A stretch of 17,922 nt of DNA, from NCBI RefSeq assembly GCF_905196875.1, contig NZ_CAJJWO010000095.1, positions 1-17,922 on the forward strand. Reading direction: 5' to 3'. Shown here piece after piece: positions 7,599 to 14,814 of this stretch. Each line of letters begins with the position of its first letter. Position 1 is the first letter of the stretch. Both the position numbers and the translations under genes were made by a program. Source of the DNA: an uncultured Parabacteroides sp. (GTDB lineage: Bacteria; Bacteroidota; Bacteroidia; Bacteroidales; Tannerellaceae). The notes under the pieces were generated by a model. The model was not told the DNA's origin. It saw only the letters and a list, made by a program, of their open reading frames with translations, and did not search any database.

Positions 7599-10500
7599 TT
7601 ATTTTACGATTGCTTTAACAGCAGCTTCGCCTTCTACGGCTACGATTACTACACCTGCAGGAGCAGAGATAGTTTCATTGTCAGAAGAGATTACTGTGTT
7701 AGCAATTGACTGACCAAGAACGTTGCTTACAACAACCTTCTTGCCCTGAGCACCAACAATCTGAACAGCACCTTCAGCTGCAATTACTTTTACAGAAGAT
7801 GTTGTTACAGCTTCGTTAGACACAGGAGAATCGCCCTCGCCCAATGTAACAACCAAAGCCTTTGCAGCATCAGCTGTGAAACCTAACTTACCGTTCAGGC
7901 TATACAGGTATCTGCCGTCTTCTTTTGATGCGATCAGATATTCACCTTCTACATCTTTATCAGCCAGGAAGATATTGTATTTGAAGTTATCAAGACCTCC
8001 TAATACAGTTTTAGCATCGTTCGCTTCTTTGGTAACTACAGCAGCTTCGCCATCGATTGTTGTAGTAAGCGTATCGATAGCCGCGATAGTAGCTGCACGG
8101 AAGATTGCTTTTGCATTATATGCATCAGCGGCTGTTTCTTCGAGCATATATCTCTTGTCTACTTTTGCGATAGCACCACCTTCATTGAACAAGCTCAGTG
8201 AGTCGGTAGAGTTGTACATGAACAGACGTTCTGCCGGAGCTTCTGCATCAGCCTTAGTTGTTGCAGGCATAGCCATTGAGATATAGAAAGAAGGAATAGT
8301 TGCTTTGCTATCGGCAGTATCCAACCAGAAAGTCAGACCTTCTGCTTTCAAGATACCTTCAGTAATACCGTCTACAGACTGCATTGCAACAGAACCCAAT
8401 ACGTTATCGAATGTAGCATGACGACCTACAGCTGGCAAAGAAACTCTATCTGCATTTGCAGAAGTCAACGTGATAGCAGCGAAGTCTGCATCTTTAGGGG
8501 CAAAGAATAAAGCTGTTTGGTTATCGAATGCTGTCTTATCTGCCTTCGGAGCAATTGCTTTAGCATTATAAGTAGCGAATGCAGTATAATTAGCAACAGC
8601 ACCAATAGCAGCAGAACTTGAATTAACCACAGTCATAGCATAAGTACCGTCAAGATTCTTTCTGAATACGAATTCACCTGTACCTGCAGCATCAGCAGTA
8701 GCTTTATAATCACCCAATTCAACAAACGAATGTTTCAAATAACACTTATCCTTTTCAGTTCCCGCAGCCTTCAAAGTATAAGAAGGAACAAACAAAGTAT
8801 CTTTAGCAGTCTTTACAACTTCACCATCCAAATAAGCATAAGTCAGTTCATTCTGGATATAATCAGTCTCACCTTTGGCATTAGCTGCCTTTGCAAAAAT
8901 AAAGTTTGCAGTAGCTTCTTTTGCTGACGGCTTGTAAGTAGTAGGAGTTGCAGCATCAAACTTACCATAGAAAGTCTTTGCACCGAAATTAGCATCCTTA
9001 CCTGAGAAGCTCAAGCTCACAGCAACCTTCATTTCGTCTTTGCTCAAGTTCAGGTACGAGTTTGTTGCAGCGATGCTGTTGAACTTAACGGTTTTGTTGA
9101 CAAGAGCCTTCTTTGCTGTAGAACCAGATGCATAGATGTTTGCAACGCTATTAGCTGTTCCTGCTGAAACAATCTTATATTCGTTAGCCACCTTTGTAGG
9201 CAACAATGTCAATTCAAGTGTATTTACAGCAGCAGAAGCTTCTCTGTTTGTAAAAGTAAATGTGTTTTGTCCATCAAAACCAGTTACCACCCACTGTGAA
9301 AGCGGAGAAGCGAAACCACCCAGCTTATCAAGCGGAAGAGCCTGAAGTTCGAAAGCAGAAGCACCGGCAGCAGCTACCAGATATTTGTGGTATTCAGTGT
9401 TGTTGTCATCAGCTTCTTCACTTGTGCTCGGCACACCGCTAGTAAAGTAAATATTTACCACATTCATTGTATTTTTCAACAGGATTGAAGCATCCAGGTC
9501 GGCAGAGATACCGTTTGTTGCCAAAGAAAGTTTGCCTTTGTTTGCTTCAGTAACTGTTGTGATATAAGATTTAGCATCAGTGGCAGTGAAGCGCATAGCA
9601 CCTGCGTAAAGACTAGCACTACCAGATACAATATCAGTATGCGGAGTTAATTTCAACTCATAAGCACCCGGATTGTTAGTCTTATCTAATTCTGTGATTG
9701 CAAAACCTGCGTTTTTAACAACGTCTGCAGCAAAAACATCTACAGCCTTTTCCATTACAAACTTCATACCTTCACCTTCCGGCACATTCGCAATTTCATA
9801 CTTTGTGTCTTTTTTCAAAGTAACGACCTTGATACCATCGGCTTTGATAGCAGTCAAAGCAGCTGCTTCATCTGCCAATACACCGTCTGTCATTTTTGCC
9901 TTAACAGCATTCAGTTTTGCTGCCGGACCTACCAGGAAGTAAGTTGTATTAGTTTCAAGATCACCAAGATTGGTTTTAGTACCAGGAGTCGTAACTGCCA
10001 ACATCTCCTGAGCAAAGATATTATCTTCAAACAGTGTTGTTCCTTCAGGAATAGCAAAGTTCAATGAAAAACTTCCTGCCAAGCCGTTCAGGTCGGCTGC
10101 TGTAACTACGGCTGATTCGTTGTAAGGTTTTACAAGATCAGTACCGGCAAAAGAAATAGCCGGAGTAGAAGCTACACCAATGCCTTTTGCCCCTTCCAGG
10201 AAAGCAGATATTGAAGTGAAAGCAAGCTTATCGCCTACTACCATGAATTTGTTGGTAGCAACAATTGTAGTTCCTTTATTTTCGTCATCTGCTGTTGCAA
10301 CTGCAGCTTTCTGTGTATAAACATACTTACCCCCCACCTTCAAGCTGAAGATTGAGTTACCTGCAATTAGTTCATAATCACAAACTTCAAAAAGAGCAGC
10401 ATTATCTTTAGAAGCATCCGGTGTTCCAAATGTTACACCTTCTACATCCTTCAGATCTCCTTTTGTAAACTTAACATCAGAAACAGTTAGGCAACCATTA

Positions 10501-10664
10501 GCACCATCACTTAAATAAAACTTCACCCCATTTTTGAGCTTTGCATCACCCGAAATCGCATTAAGCGTTTTAGTCCCGCTCAATGCCGCATACGCATTAT
10601 TACTAAACGATAGCCCCACCAACAGCAAGACCATTGTCAAAATAGTAGAAAACTTTTTGTTCAT
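7599..10664 (-). CDS. Large secreted surface protein with DUF6383-like / T9SS-like C-terminal domain
   Basis: 1021 aa from ATG 10664, which begins a clean signal peptide (MNKKFSTILTMVLLLVGLSF, cleavage after AYA). The 26 codons upstream in frame are leader. The mature protein is rich in Ala, Thr, Asp and Lys, has only three cysteines and no transmembrane helices, and contains repeated beta-rich segments. The last ~65 residues read GAQGKKVVVSNVLGQ, then ISAPAGVVIVAVEGE and AVKAIVK. This looks like the short Ig-like sorting domain of type IX secretion substrates; from memory it corresponds to DUF6383, abundant in Parabacteroides. The size and composition suit a surface-layer or surface-array protein; Parabacteroides and Tannerella are known for glycosylated S-layers. 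That role is an inference. No promoter faces the gene in the present orientation of its upstream region. Confidence 0.75.
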   Translation of the reverse strand: MNKKFSTILTMVLLLVGLSFSNNAYAALSGTKTLNAISGDAKLKNGVKFYLSDGANGCLTVSDVKFTKGDLKDVEGVTFGTPDASKDNAALFEVCDYELIAGNSIFSLKVGGKYVYTQKAAVATADDENKGTTIVATNKFMVVGDKLAFTSISAFLEGAKGIGVASTPAISFAGTDLVKPYNESAVVTAADLNGLAGSFSLNFAIPEGTTLFEDNIFAQEMLAVTTPGTKTNLGDLETNTTYFLVGPAAKLNAVKAKMTDGVLADEAAALTAIKADGIKVVTLKKDTKYEIANVPEGEGMKFVMEKAVDVFAADVVKNAGFAITELDKTNNPGAYELKLTPHTDIVSGSASLYAGAMRFTATDAKSYITTVTEANKGKLSLATNGISADLDASILLKNTMNVVNIYFTSGVPSTSEEADDNNTEYHKYLVAAAGASAFELQALPLDKLGGFASPLSQWVVTGFDGQNTFTFTNREASAAVNTLELTLLPTKVANEYKIVSAGTANSVANIYASGSTAKKALVNKTVKFNSIAATNSYLNLSKDEMKVAVSLSFSGKDANFGAKTFYGKFDAATPTTYKPSAKEATANFIFAKAANAKGETDYIQNELTYAYLDGEVVKTAKDTLFVPSYTLKAAGTEKDKCYLKHSFVELGDYKATADAAGTGEFVFRKNLDGTYAMTVVNSSSAAIGAVANYTAFATYNAKAIAPKADKTAFDNQTALFFAPKDADFAAITLTSANADRVSLPAVGRHATFDNVLGSVAMQSVDGITEGILKAEGLTFWLDTADSKATIPSFYISMAMPATTKADAEAPAERLFMYNSTDSLSLFNEGGAIAKVDKRYMLEETAADAYNAKAIFRAATIAAIDTLTTTIDGEAAVVTKEANDAKTVLGGLDNFKYNIFLADKDVEGEYLIASKEDGRYLYSLNGKLGFTADAAKALVVTLGEGDSPVSNEAVTTSSVKVIAAEGAVQIVGAQGKKVVVSNVLGQSIANTVISSDNETISAPAGVVIVAVEGEAAVKAIVK

Positions 10665-10712
10665 AATCAATAAATTTAATATTAATAATAGTGTTATAAA
10701 TAACCTCTTACA

Positions 10713-10729
10713 ACCTGCTCCCTGCAGGT
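10713..10729 (-). other. Leader hairpin of the surface-protein gene
   Basis: ACCTGC (10713-10718) and GCAGGT (10724-10729) form a perfect 6-bp stem with a 5-nt loop, about 50 nt upstream of the start codon. It would be in the 5' leader of any transcript entering from the upstream sites, and it could stabilise the mRNA or block read-through. Function unproven. Confidence 0.4.
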
Positions 10730-10742
10730 CTGTCATACCCAA

Positions 10743-10774
10743 TGACTAGCTAAAACGATCGTTTAAATTAGTCA
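10743..10774. repeat. 32-bp palindromic site, copy 1 (gene-proximal)
   Basis: The layout is TGACTA (10743-10748), 7 bp, CGATCG (10756-10761), 7 bp, TAGTCA (10769-10774). The inner AAACGATCGTTT (10753-10764) is a perfect 12-bp palindrome sharing its centre with the outer arms. Its sister is at 10916-10947. The core resembles the ARACG-NN-CGT sites I recall for the Bacteroides Mpi serine invertase. Confidence 0.75.
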
Positions 10775-10915
10775 CACTTTAAGAGACGATTTGATTTCAT
10801 AACAAAAAGTCGCAATTTCGTACTCGCTTTGCTATTCTGTTGATAAGAAAGAAGATAGGAATGTGAAAAAAATCAGTGGAAATGATTGGTTATTCAAAAT
10901 GATGTTTTAATTTTG
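10775..10915. promoter_or_regulatory. Putative invertible promoter segment (141 bp)
   Basis: This DNA lies between two matching 32-bp palindromic sites. On the plus strand it contains one consensus promoter at its right edge, facing away from the surface-protein gene. On the minus strand I find no TAnnTTTG box either here or in the leader 10665-10742. Inversion between the sites would place the promoter next to copy 1 facing the gene, with a leader of about 100 nt. Inversion is inferred, not shown, and no recombinase gene is in the window. Confidence 0.6.
10886..10915 (+). promoter_or_regulatory. Promoter at the edge of the invertible segment, facing right
   Basis: TTG at 10886-10888, a 19-bp spacer, and TAATTTTG (TAnnTTTG) at 10908-10915. 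The -7 box directly abuts the copy 2 site at 10916, so transcription would start inside that site. To the right there is no gene on the plus strand; the transcript would cross the 22-bp repeats and become antisense to the BT4734/DUF3987 gene. Confidence 0.7.
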
Positions 10916-10947
10916 TGACGAGAAAAAACGATCGATTTTTTTAGTCA
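10916..10947. repeat. 32-bp palindromic site, copy 2 (gene-distal)
   Basis: TGACGA (10916-10921), 7 bp, CGATCG (10929-10934), 7 bp, TAGTCA (10942-10947). It has the same spacings as copy 1 and about 25 of 32 positions identical when aligned head-to-tail (about 23 when aligned inverted). One arm base differs (G for T). The half-sites are near-palindromic, so relative orientation cannot be settled by eye. Confidence 0.75.
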
Positions 10948-11027
10948 GTCTTTTTTCATCCACTAGCCTTGTTATTCATAGTCTTAGTTACTGTTGTGAA
11001 TTTAAGTTAATAAACTTATCTTTTATG

Positions 11028-11100
11028 ACCCGTTCTCAAACGGATGCTTACCCGTTGGGGCTTCGATAACTACCCGTTGATCGACCGATAACTACCCATT
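11028..11100. repeat. 22-bp tandem direct repeats (3 full units plus a partial one)
   Basis: On the minus strand the units begin at 11100, 11078 and 11056, each exactly 22 bp, and a fourth partial copy begins at 11034. Each unit opens AA(T/C)GGGTA. Units 1 and 2 share AAYGGGTAGTTATCG, and unit 3 diverges after the first eight bases. The array sits just downstream of the primase-like gene. Regular spacing of two helical turns is typical of protein-binding iterons. An adjacent CCCATT-TTC-AATGGG hairpin (11095-11109) overlaps its edge. Confidence 0.65.
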
Positions 11101-11158
11101 TTCAATGGGACAAAGATTAGATCTCTTATCATAAAAGTCTCAATAATCTCAATAATCT

Positions 11159-13516
11159 CTACCCTATTCCTGAAGTAGCGACATTTTCTCCGGAGTCCGT
11201 TTTCTGATAACAACCTCCTCCCAATGAGATACATAACCCATAATCCTGCGCCTTTTTCAGCATCCGGAAAACGCTTGCACGGCTGATGCCGCGGACAACT
11301 GCCTCCTGAAGGATATCGGCTGTTTTAAACTTCTTCGGCATGGCGGCGAACAGGTCGCGCTGGGCGGTAGGTACCTTAAAATGCGTATCCGTGTCGCTAT
11401 GTTTCAAAGTAGTACTTACCAGCATCGAATGGCGCATACAGATGGTACCGATTTCGAAGGCCGTTTCGAAATCATCGTCGGAGATACTCCAATTACGTTG
11501 GTCTATACGTGCTTCCCCTTTACGCAGGGCGGTAAGTACCATCGCCATACGGAAGATGATCAACCGGTGACGCAAAACGACGGAGGTCACATCTTCATTA
11601 CCGAACACGCGTACATTATAATATTCACGTGAGAAATAACGGTCGAGCTTTTTACGCTGACGGTCGGTGAAGCTCACAAACGTAGGCGAATCCTTCAGAA
11701 ACAGCGCGATATCGAGCATACGCAACCCCAGGTCGTCATAGTAGAATGCATTCTTAAACACATTATCCGACGATGTAAGCGGACGGTACACCGGATTACC
11801 GCCGATACGATAGATCAGCAGACGACTATAGAGGCCGTTTTCGGTAGAGGGCACCAACTGGGGCAACATGCCGGGCGTACCGGTAACAAACATACCCAGC
11901 TGCGGACGTTCGGTCAGACACGAGCCGTTGGTTTTCGATGAGCAACTTACCGCCTCGTGATGGAATGCCTGGTTAAGGACGTAACCGTAGCCTCCAAAAT
12001 CCTGCGACATGGTGTTGTTGATCGACTCGAGTTCGGTTTCGTACAAGAGCGATGCGAAAGGCAAATTGGCCTCCAACTGCTCGATCAGACGGGCTGTGGT
12101 GGTATAACCGCTCACATGAAGTTGCTTCTGGCGCACCACCCCGGGTTCTTCGGGAGGCGTACCGCTCAGGGCCTTGCCCTTCGACTGGCGCTGTTGCAGC
12201 TTGTAGAGCTCATAGGCTTCTTTCTTCTTGTTGTTTTCTTCCACTTCACGACGCGAGTTGTCGGACACATTGCGCTGCCAGTATTCCACTACCTTATGCA
12301 CCCGGTTGATACATCCTTTGCCACTTCCCGAAGCTCCGATCACGATGGCATAGAAAGGGGGATAGCATACTTCGTTGTTCATCAGCCCGCTTACCCCCGG
12401 CAGTGCGGTGGCGATCATGGTCAGTCCAGAAAGCATCAGCAAGTCGTATTCGGTGTCGTCGGTGGCCGGCTTCAAAACGTCCGAGAGGAGGGGTGGAAGG
12501 TTATTAAAATGCCCTATCCCGAAGCGTATAAAATCAGCTTCTCCAGGTTCATAATCAGGGCCTATAGGCGAATCATCCGACAAAGTGCCATCTTCGGAAA
12601 CGGGGTCGAGATTTTTGAGATTTTTGATACTCTTTCCGTTCATTTTACCCGCAGGCGGAACATACGATTTGCTGCCGTGGGCCGCCCGATAACGGCGGTA
12701 GATGTCGGTCACGGTGGTCAGGATCTCCTTCTCATCAAAGCCGGGAGCGGTGTAGCGGTAGAGGCATTCGGCCGTCACTTCGGATTCGCTGAAACCGGCG
12801 CTGTTGAGAGCCGAAGCGAGTCGCACCACGTAGCTATGGCGGTTGCCGTCGGTGAAAGGGTTGTTCGTTTCAAACTTGTCGATATAGTTGGCCACCGAAC
12901 GCGGTTCGGCCTGCGAGAGAAGATCGGCTTTGTCGGGGCCGACGGGAATGTGTACTGCTTCTGCCTCTTCCTTATAAAAGGCCGACGGGTCGTAACTGAC
13001 GAAGCAACCGCGGTTAGGATCTTTGCCCGAAGGGTCTACCTTTACGCCCGGCAGGTCGGCTTCAAGCAGGCGGCTTACCACAGCGAAGGCCTGCGCGTGG
13101 CGTTCCATATCGCTGTCTACCAGCACGAAGAGTTTTAGGCCGGTACCCGAAGGACTGATATGGCCGGCTTTCACATAAGGCAGTTCACCGGCACGGGCGA
13201 GTAGCTCCGAAGGTGATCCGGGCACATGGTCGAGGTCGCCCGTCACACAGCCGGAGTACTCTACCAGGTGCTCGCGTTTGCGGCCACCATCCATCCGTCT
13301 GCCTGCCACCAACAGGGGAAGGTTCTTTTTACAGGCATTCGCCTCTTCCTGATGGCCGGAGGCTACCAGGGCACGAACGCTTTCCACTTGTTTTTTGTAC
13401 TTCCCGTTTACTACGTCGTTGAAATAACTACCGAGGGTGACCGGCGTGTAAGAAAGGGTGTCGAATGCTGTTTTGAACAGGGTACATTCAACGCTTTGAC
13501 TAGTTAGGTCTTTCAT
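11159..13516 (-). CDS. BT4734/BF3469-type primase-like and DUF3987 P-loop protein
   Basis: 785 aa from ATG 13516. ATG 13540 (793 aa, 2 nt after the DUF4248 stop) is an alternative, and longer starts would overlap DUF4248. The N-terminal BT4734-like (VirE N) region shows primase-like features: GDLDHV with paired Asp at 93-98, SPSGTGLK at 121-128, and DPSGKDPNRGCFVSYDP at 161-177. A helical linker region (TDGNRHSYVVRLASAL) follows, then the DUF3987 domain with Walker A GASGSGKG at 394-401. The last ~60 residues look like a winged helix (ADILQEAVVRGISRASVFRMLKKA). This order matches primase-helicases of phages and satellites, so a DNA replication role is likely but unproven. The gene is visibly richer in G+C than the neighbouring surface-protein gene. 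It runs with the DUF4248 gene as one unit. Confidence 0.8.
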   Translation of the reverse strand: MKDLTSQSVECTLFKTAFDTLSYTPVTLGSYFNDVVNGKYKKQVESVRALVASGHQEEANACKKNLPLLVAGRRMDGGRKREHLVEYSGCVTGDLDHVPGSPSELLARAGELPYVKAGHISPSGTGLKLFVLVDSDMERHAQAFAVVSRLLEADLPGVKVDPSGKDPNRGCFVSYDPSAFYKEEAEAVHIPVGPDKADLLSQAEPRSVANYIDKFETNNPFTDGNRHSYVVRLASALNSAGFSESEVTAECLYRYTAPGFDEKEILTTVTDIYRRYRAAHGSKSYVPPAGKMNGKSIKNLKNLDPVSEDGTLSDDSPIGPDYEPGEADFIRFGIGHFNNLPPLLSDVLKPATDDTEYDLLMLSGLTMIATALPGVSGLMNNEVCYPPFYAIVIGASGSGKGCINRVHKVVEYWQRNVSDNSRREVEENNKKKEAYELYKLQQRQSKGKALSGTPPEEPGVVRQKQLHVSGYTTTARLIEQLEANLPFASLLYETELESINNTMSQDFGGYGYVLNQAFHHEAVSCSSKTNGSCLTERPQLGMFVTGTPGMLPQLVPSTENGLYSRLLIYRIGGNPVYRPLTSSDNVFKNAFYYDDLGLRMLDIALFLKDSPTFVSFTDRQRKKLDRYFSREYYNVRVFGNEDVTSVVLRHRLIIFRMAMVLTALRKGEARIDQRNWSISDDDFETAFEIGTICMRHSMLVSTTLKHSDTDTHFKVPTAQRDLFAAMPKKFKTADILQEAVVRGISRASVFRMLKKAQDYGLCISLGGGCYQKTDSGENVATSGIG

Positions 13517-13542
13517 TGTAAATAAATTTGGTTTAAACATTA

Positions 13543-13779
13543 TCAGGGTTCCCCCAGATGATCGATCAGTACGCCTACTTGCTTCGGCGTATAGAGTTTT
13601 TGAAATTTTACCCATCCGGCGGCTTCCAATTTGGCTTTGAGGCCGCGCGAGGTGCGTATCCATTCCCACATGCGTTTATAGGCAACCACCGGCGTGTGAC
13701 CGGGAAAATAGAGTTGGGCGAATTCCGTTACCCCATACGCTCTCCCCCAGGGAGACGGTTCTGTTTTTTTGTCTTCCAT
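13543..13779 (-). CDS. DUF4248 family protein
   Basis: 78 aa, normal length for this small Bacteroidales family. Recognisable phrases are YGVTEFAQLYFPGHTPVVAYKRMWEWI and the C-terminal YTPKQVGVLIDHLGEP. The pattern suggests a small helix-turn-helix or DNA-associated protein, but no function is established. It ends 2 nt before the earlier possible start and 26 nt before the preferred start of the BT4734/DUF3987 gene. From memory the two families are commonly adjacent, with an HU-like gene divergent as here. No consensus promoter was seen upstream. Confidence 0.85.
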   Translation of the reverse strand: MEDKKTEPSPWGRAYGVTEFAQLYFPGHTPVVAYKRMWEWIRTSRGLKAKLEAAGWVKFQKLYTPKQVGVLIDHLGEP

Positions 13780-13929
13780 ATTTTTCTGATATTTAAATAT
13801 TTAGAATACCACAATATAAGAATAATATCAATACGTTGTTAGGTTTCAGACGGATATTTACCGAAAAAATAATACATACTGATTATCCCGCACCTTTCCG
13901 CAGCATCCTTTCAGTGGCAATGGGTGTAT

Positions 13930-13937
13930 TATCTTTG
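13930..13937 (+). promoter_or_regulatory. -7 box for the HU-like gene
   Basis: TATCTTTG fits the TAnnTTTG consensus and lies 54 bp before the ATG at 13992. No good TTG is found at the right distance upstream (only TTTC about 17 bp away), so the promoter may be weak or need an activator. Confidence 0.6.
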
Positions 13938-13991
13938 CAATGTAGTCAAGAGAAAGACTTTTAATACACTAACCCTTAAACATTTAAAGTT

Positions 13992-14435
13992 ATGTCAGTA
14001 AAGTACAAGCTGGTCTTGAAAAAAGACCTTACGAAAGGTGCGGCAGAAGGAGCCAAACGGTATTATGCCTCTGCCCCGGTAAGCGGAACGATGAATTTTA
14101 ACTCGATCTGCGATGTGATAGCCGACCGCTCGACAGCGAGCGATGGCGACGTAGCCCTGGTAGTGCGCGGCCTGCTACGTGCAACCGAAGAGGCGTTGTT
14201 ACGTAATGAAGTAGTGGAACTGGATACGCTGGGGCGCTTACGCCTGTCGCTGGGCAGCTCGGGCTCGGTGCTCGAAAAGGACTTCCAGGCGAGCATGATC
14301 CGCAAGCCGAAGATCATCTTCACCCCCGGCGCCCGGCTGCGTGCCATGCTCGAAAAGATCAGCCTGGAGCGTATCGGCAAAGAGCCGGAGCAACCGGGCG
14401 GTGGTGGCGAAGACGACCGTCCTGTTATCGAATAG
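13992..14435 (+). CDS. HU-like DNA-binding protein (HU-HIG type)
   Basis: 147 aa. It begins MSVKYKLVLKKDLTKGAAEGAKRYYA, the characteristic opening of the Bacteroidales HU-like family. It continues through helical ICDVIADRSTASDGDVALVVRGLL and the beta-arm region VVELDTLGRLRLSLGS to KIIFTPGARLRAML. About 90 residues match the HU/IHF fold, and the C-terminal tail is charged and glycine-rich (PEQPGGGGEDDR). Such proteins are thought to bind and bend DNA. The gene is divergent from the DUF4248/DUF3987 pair across a 212-bp gap and is followed by a small-protein gene, consistent with one cassette. Direct targets are unknown. Confidence 0.9.
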   Translation: MSVKYKLVLKKDLTKGAAEGAKRYYASAPVSGTMNFNSICDVIADRSTASDGDVALVVRGLLRATEEALLRNEVVELDTLGRLRLSLGSSGSVLEKDFQASMIRKPKIIFTPGARLRAMLEKISLERIGKEPEQPGGGGEDDRPVIE

Positions 14436-14469
14436 TTTAAATTATCCATCTTATAAACAACAACATCTT

Positions 14470-14640
14470 ATGGCAAAAATTAAAAAAATCATCGAATTCA
14501 TTCTCGCTTTGCTTAATTTTTTGTTTCACTTTAAACCCACACCGGATGAAGAAACACCTGCTCCTGTTGAAATCTATCCCCCTTCTGTTGCGCCGCCTGG
14601 CAAAGAAAGGGCTGAACCTGTATTTGAAACTATCCCTTAG
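14470..14640 (+). CDS. Small hydrophobic-N-terminus protein (56 aa) after the HU-like gene
   Basis: The N-terminus reads MAKIKKIIEFILALLNFLFHF, a basic patch followed by a short hydrophobic helix, suggesting membrane association. The remaining ~33 residues are proline- and glutamate-rich (PTPDEETPAPVEIYPP). In many Bacteroides cassettes a tiny 'smalltalk' protein and an amidase follow the HU-like gene; this protein occupies that position but does not match smalltalk in sequence that I can recall, and no amidase is present. It is 34 nt downstream of the HU-like stop with an A/T-rich leader, and a strong terminator follows at once. Function unknown. Confidence 0.6.
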   Translation: MAKIKKIIEFILALLNFLFHFKPTPDEETPAPVEIYPPSVAPPGKERAEPVFETIP

Positions 14641-14663
14641 GATACGGTTGAAAATTTAGTAAA

Positions 14664-14702
14664 GGCTGCCTGTCAATGTGTTCCCCGCACTGACAGGCAG
14701 CC
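14664..14702 (+). terminator. Terminator after the HU-like/small-protein unit
   Basis: GGCTGCCTGTCA (14664-14675) and TGACAGGCAGCC (14691-14702) form a perfect 12-bp stem with a 15-nt loop, followed by ATTTGTTTT. It isolates the cassette from pyrE. Confidence 0.88.
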
Positions 14703-14775
14703 ATTTGTTTTCAATAACATCTTTTCAGGCAGTCATTTTTTTCGGTATCTACAAGGTTATATCATTCTGTTTAGC

Positions 14776-14783
14776 TACTTTTG
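14776..14783 (+). promoter_or_regulatory. -7 box of the pyrE operon promoter
   Basis: TACTTTTG matches TAnnTTTG and lies 31 bp before the pyrE ATG. No clear TTG is present 19-21 bp upstream. The terminator at 14664-14702 shows that pyrE needs its own promoter here. Confidence 0.65.
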
Positions 14784-14814
14784 CACTTTGATATAAATAT
14801 ATATGTAGGATTGT

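Noticed and set aside
10743..10947. Insertion sequence or transposon with the 32-bp sites as terminal repeats
   Set aside because: Only 141 bp separate the sites, with no transposase or target duplication visible, and each site is itself palindromic, unlike IS ends.
11028..11100. CRISPR-like array
   Set aside because: The 22-bp units are contiguous and degenerate, with no unique spacers between conserved repeats, and no cas genes are nearby.
11957..13138. Long plus-strand open frame (393 codons) opposite the BT4734/DUF3987 gene
   Set aside because: It is antisense to a well-supported gene with recognisable motifs, its translation has no family features, and the open frame reflects the G+C-rich codon use of the real gene.
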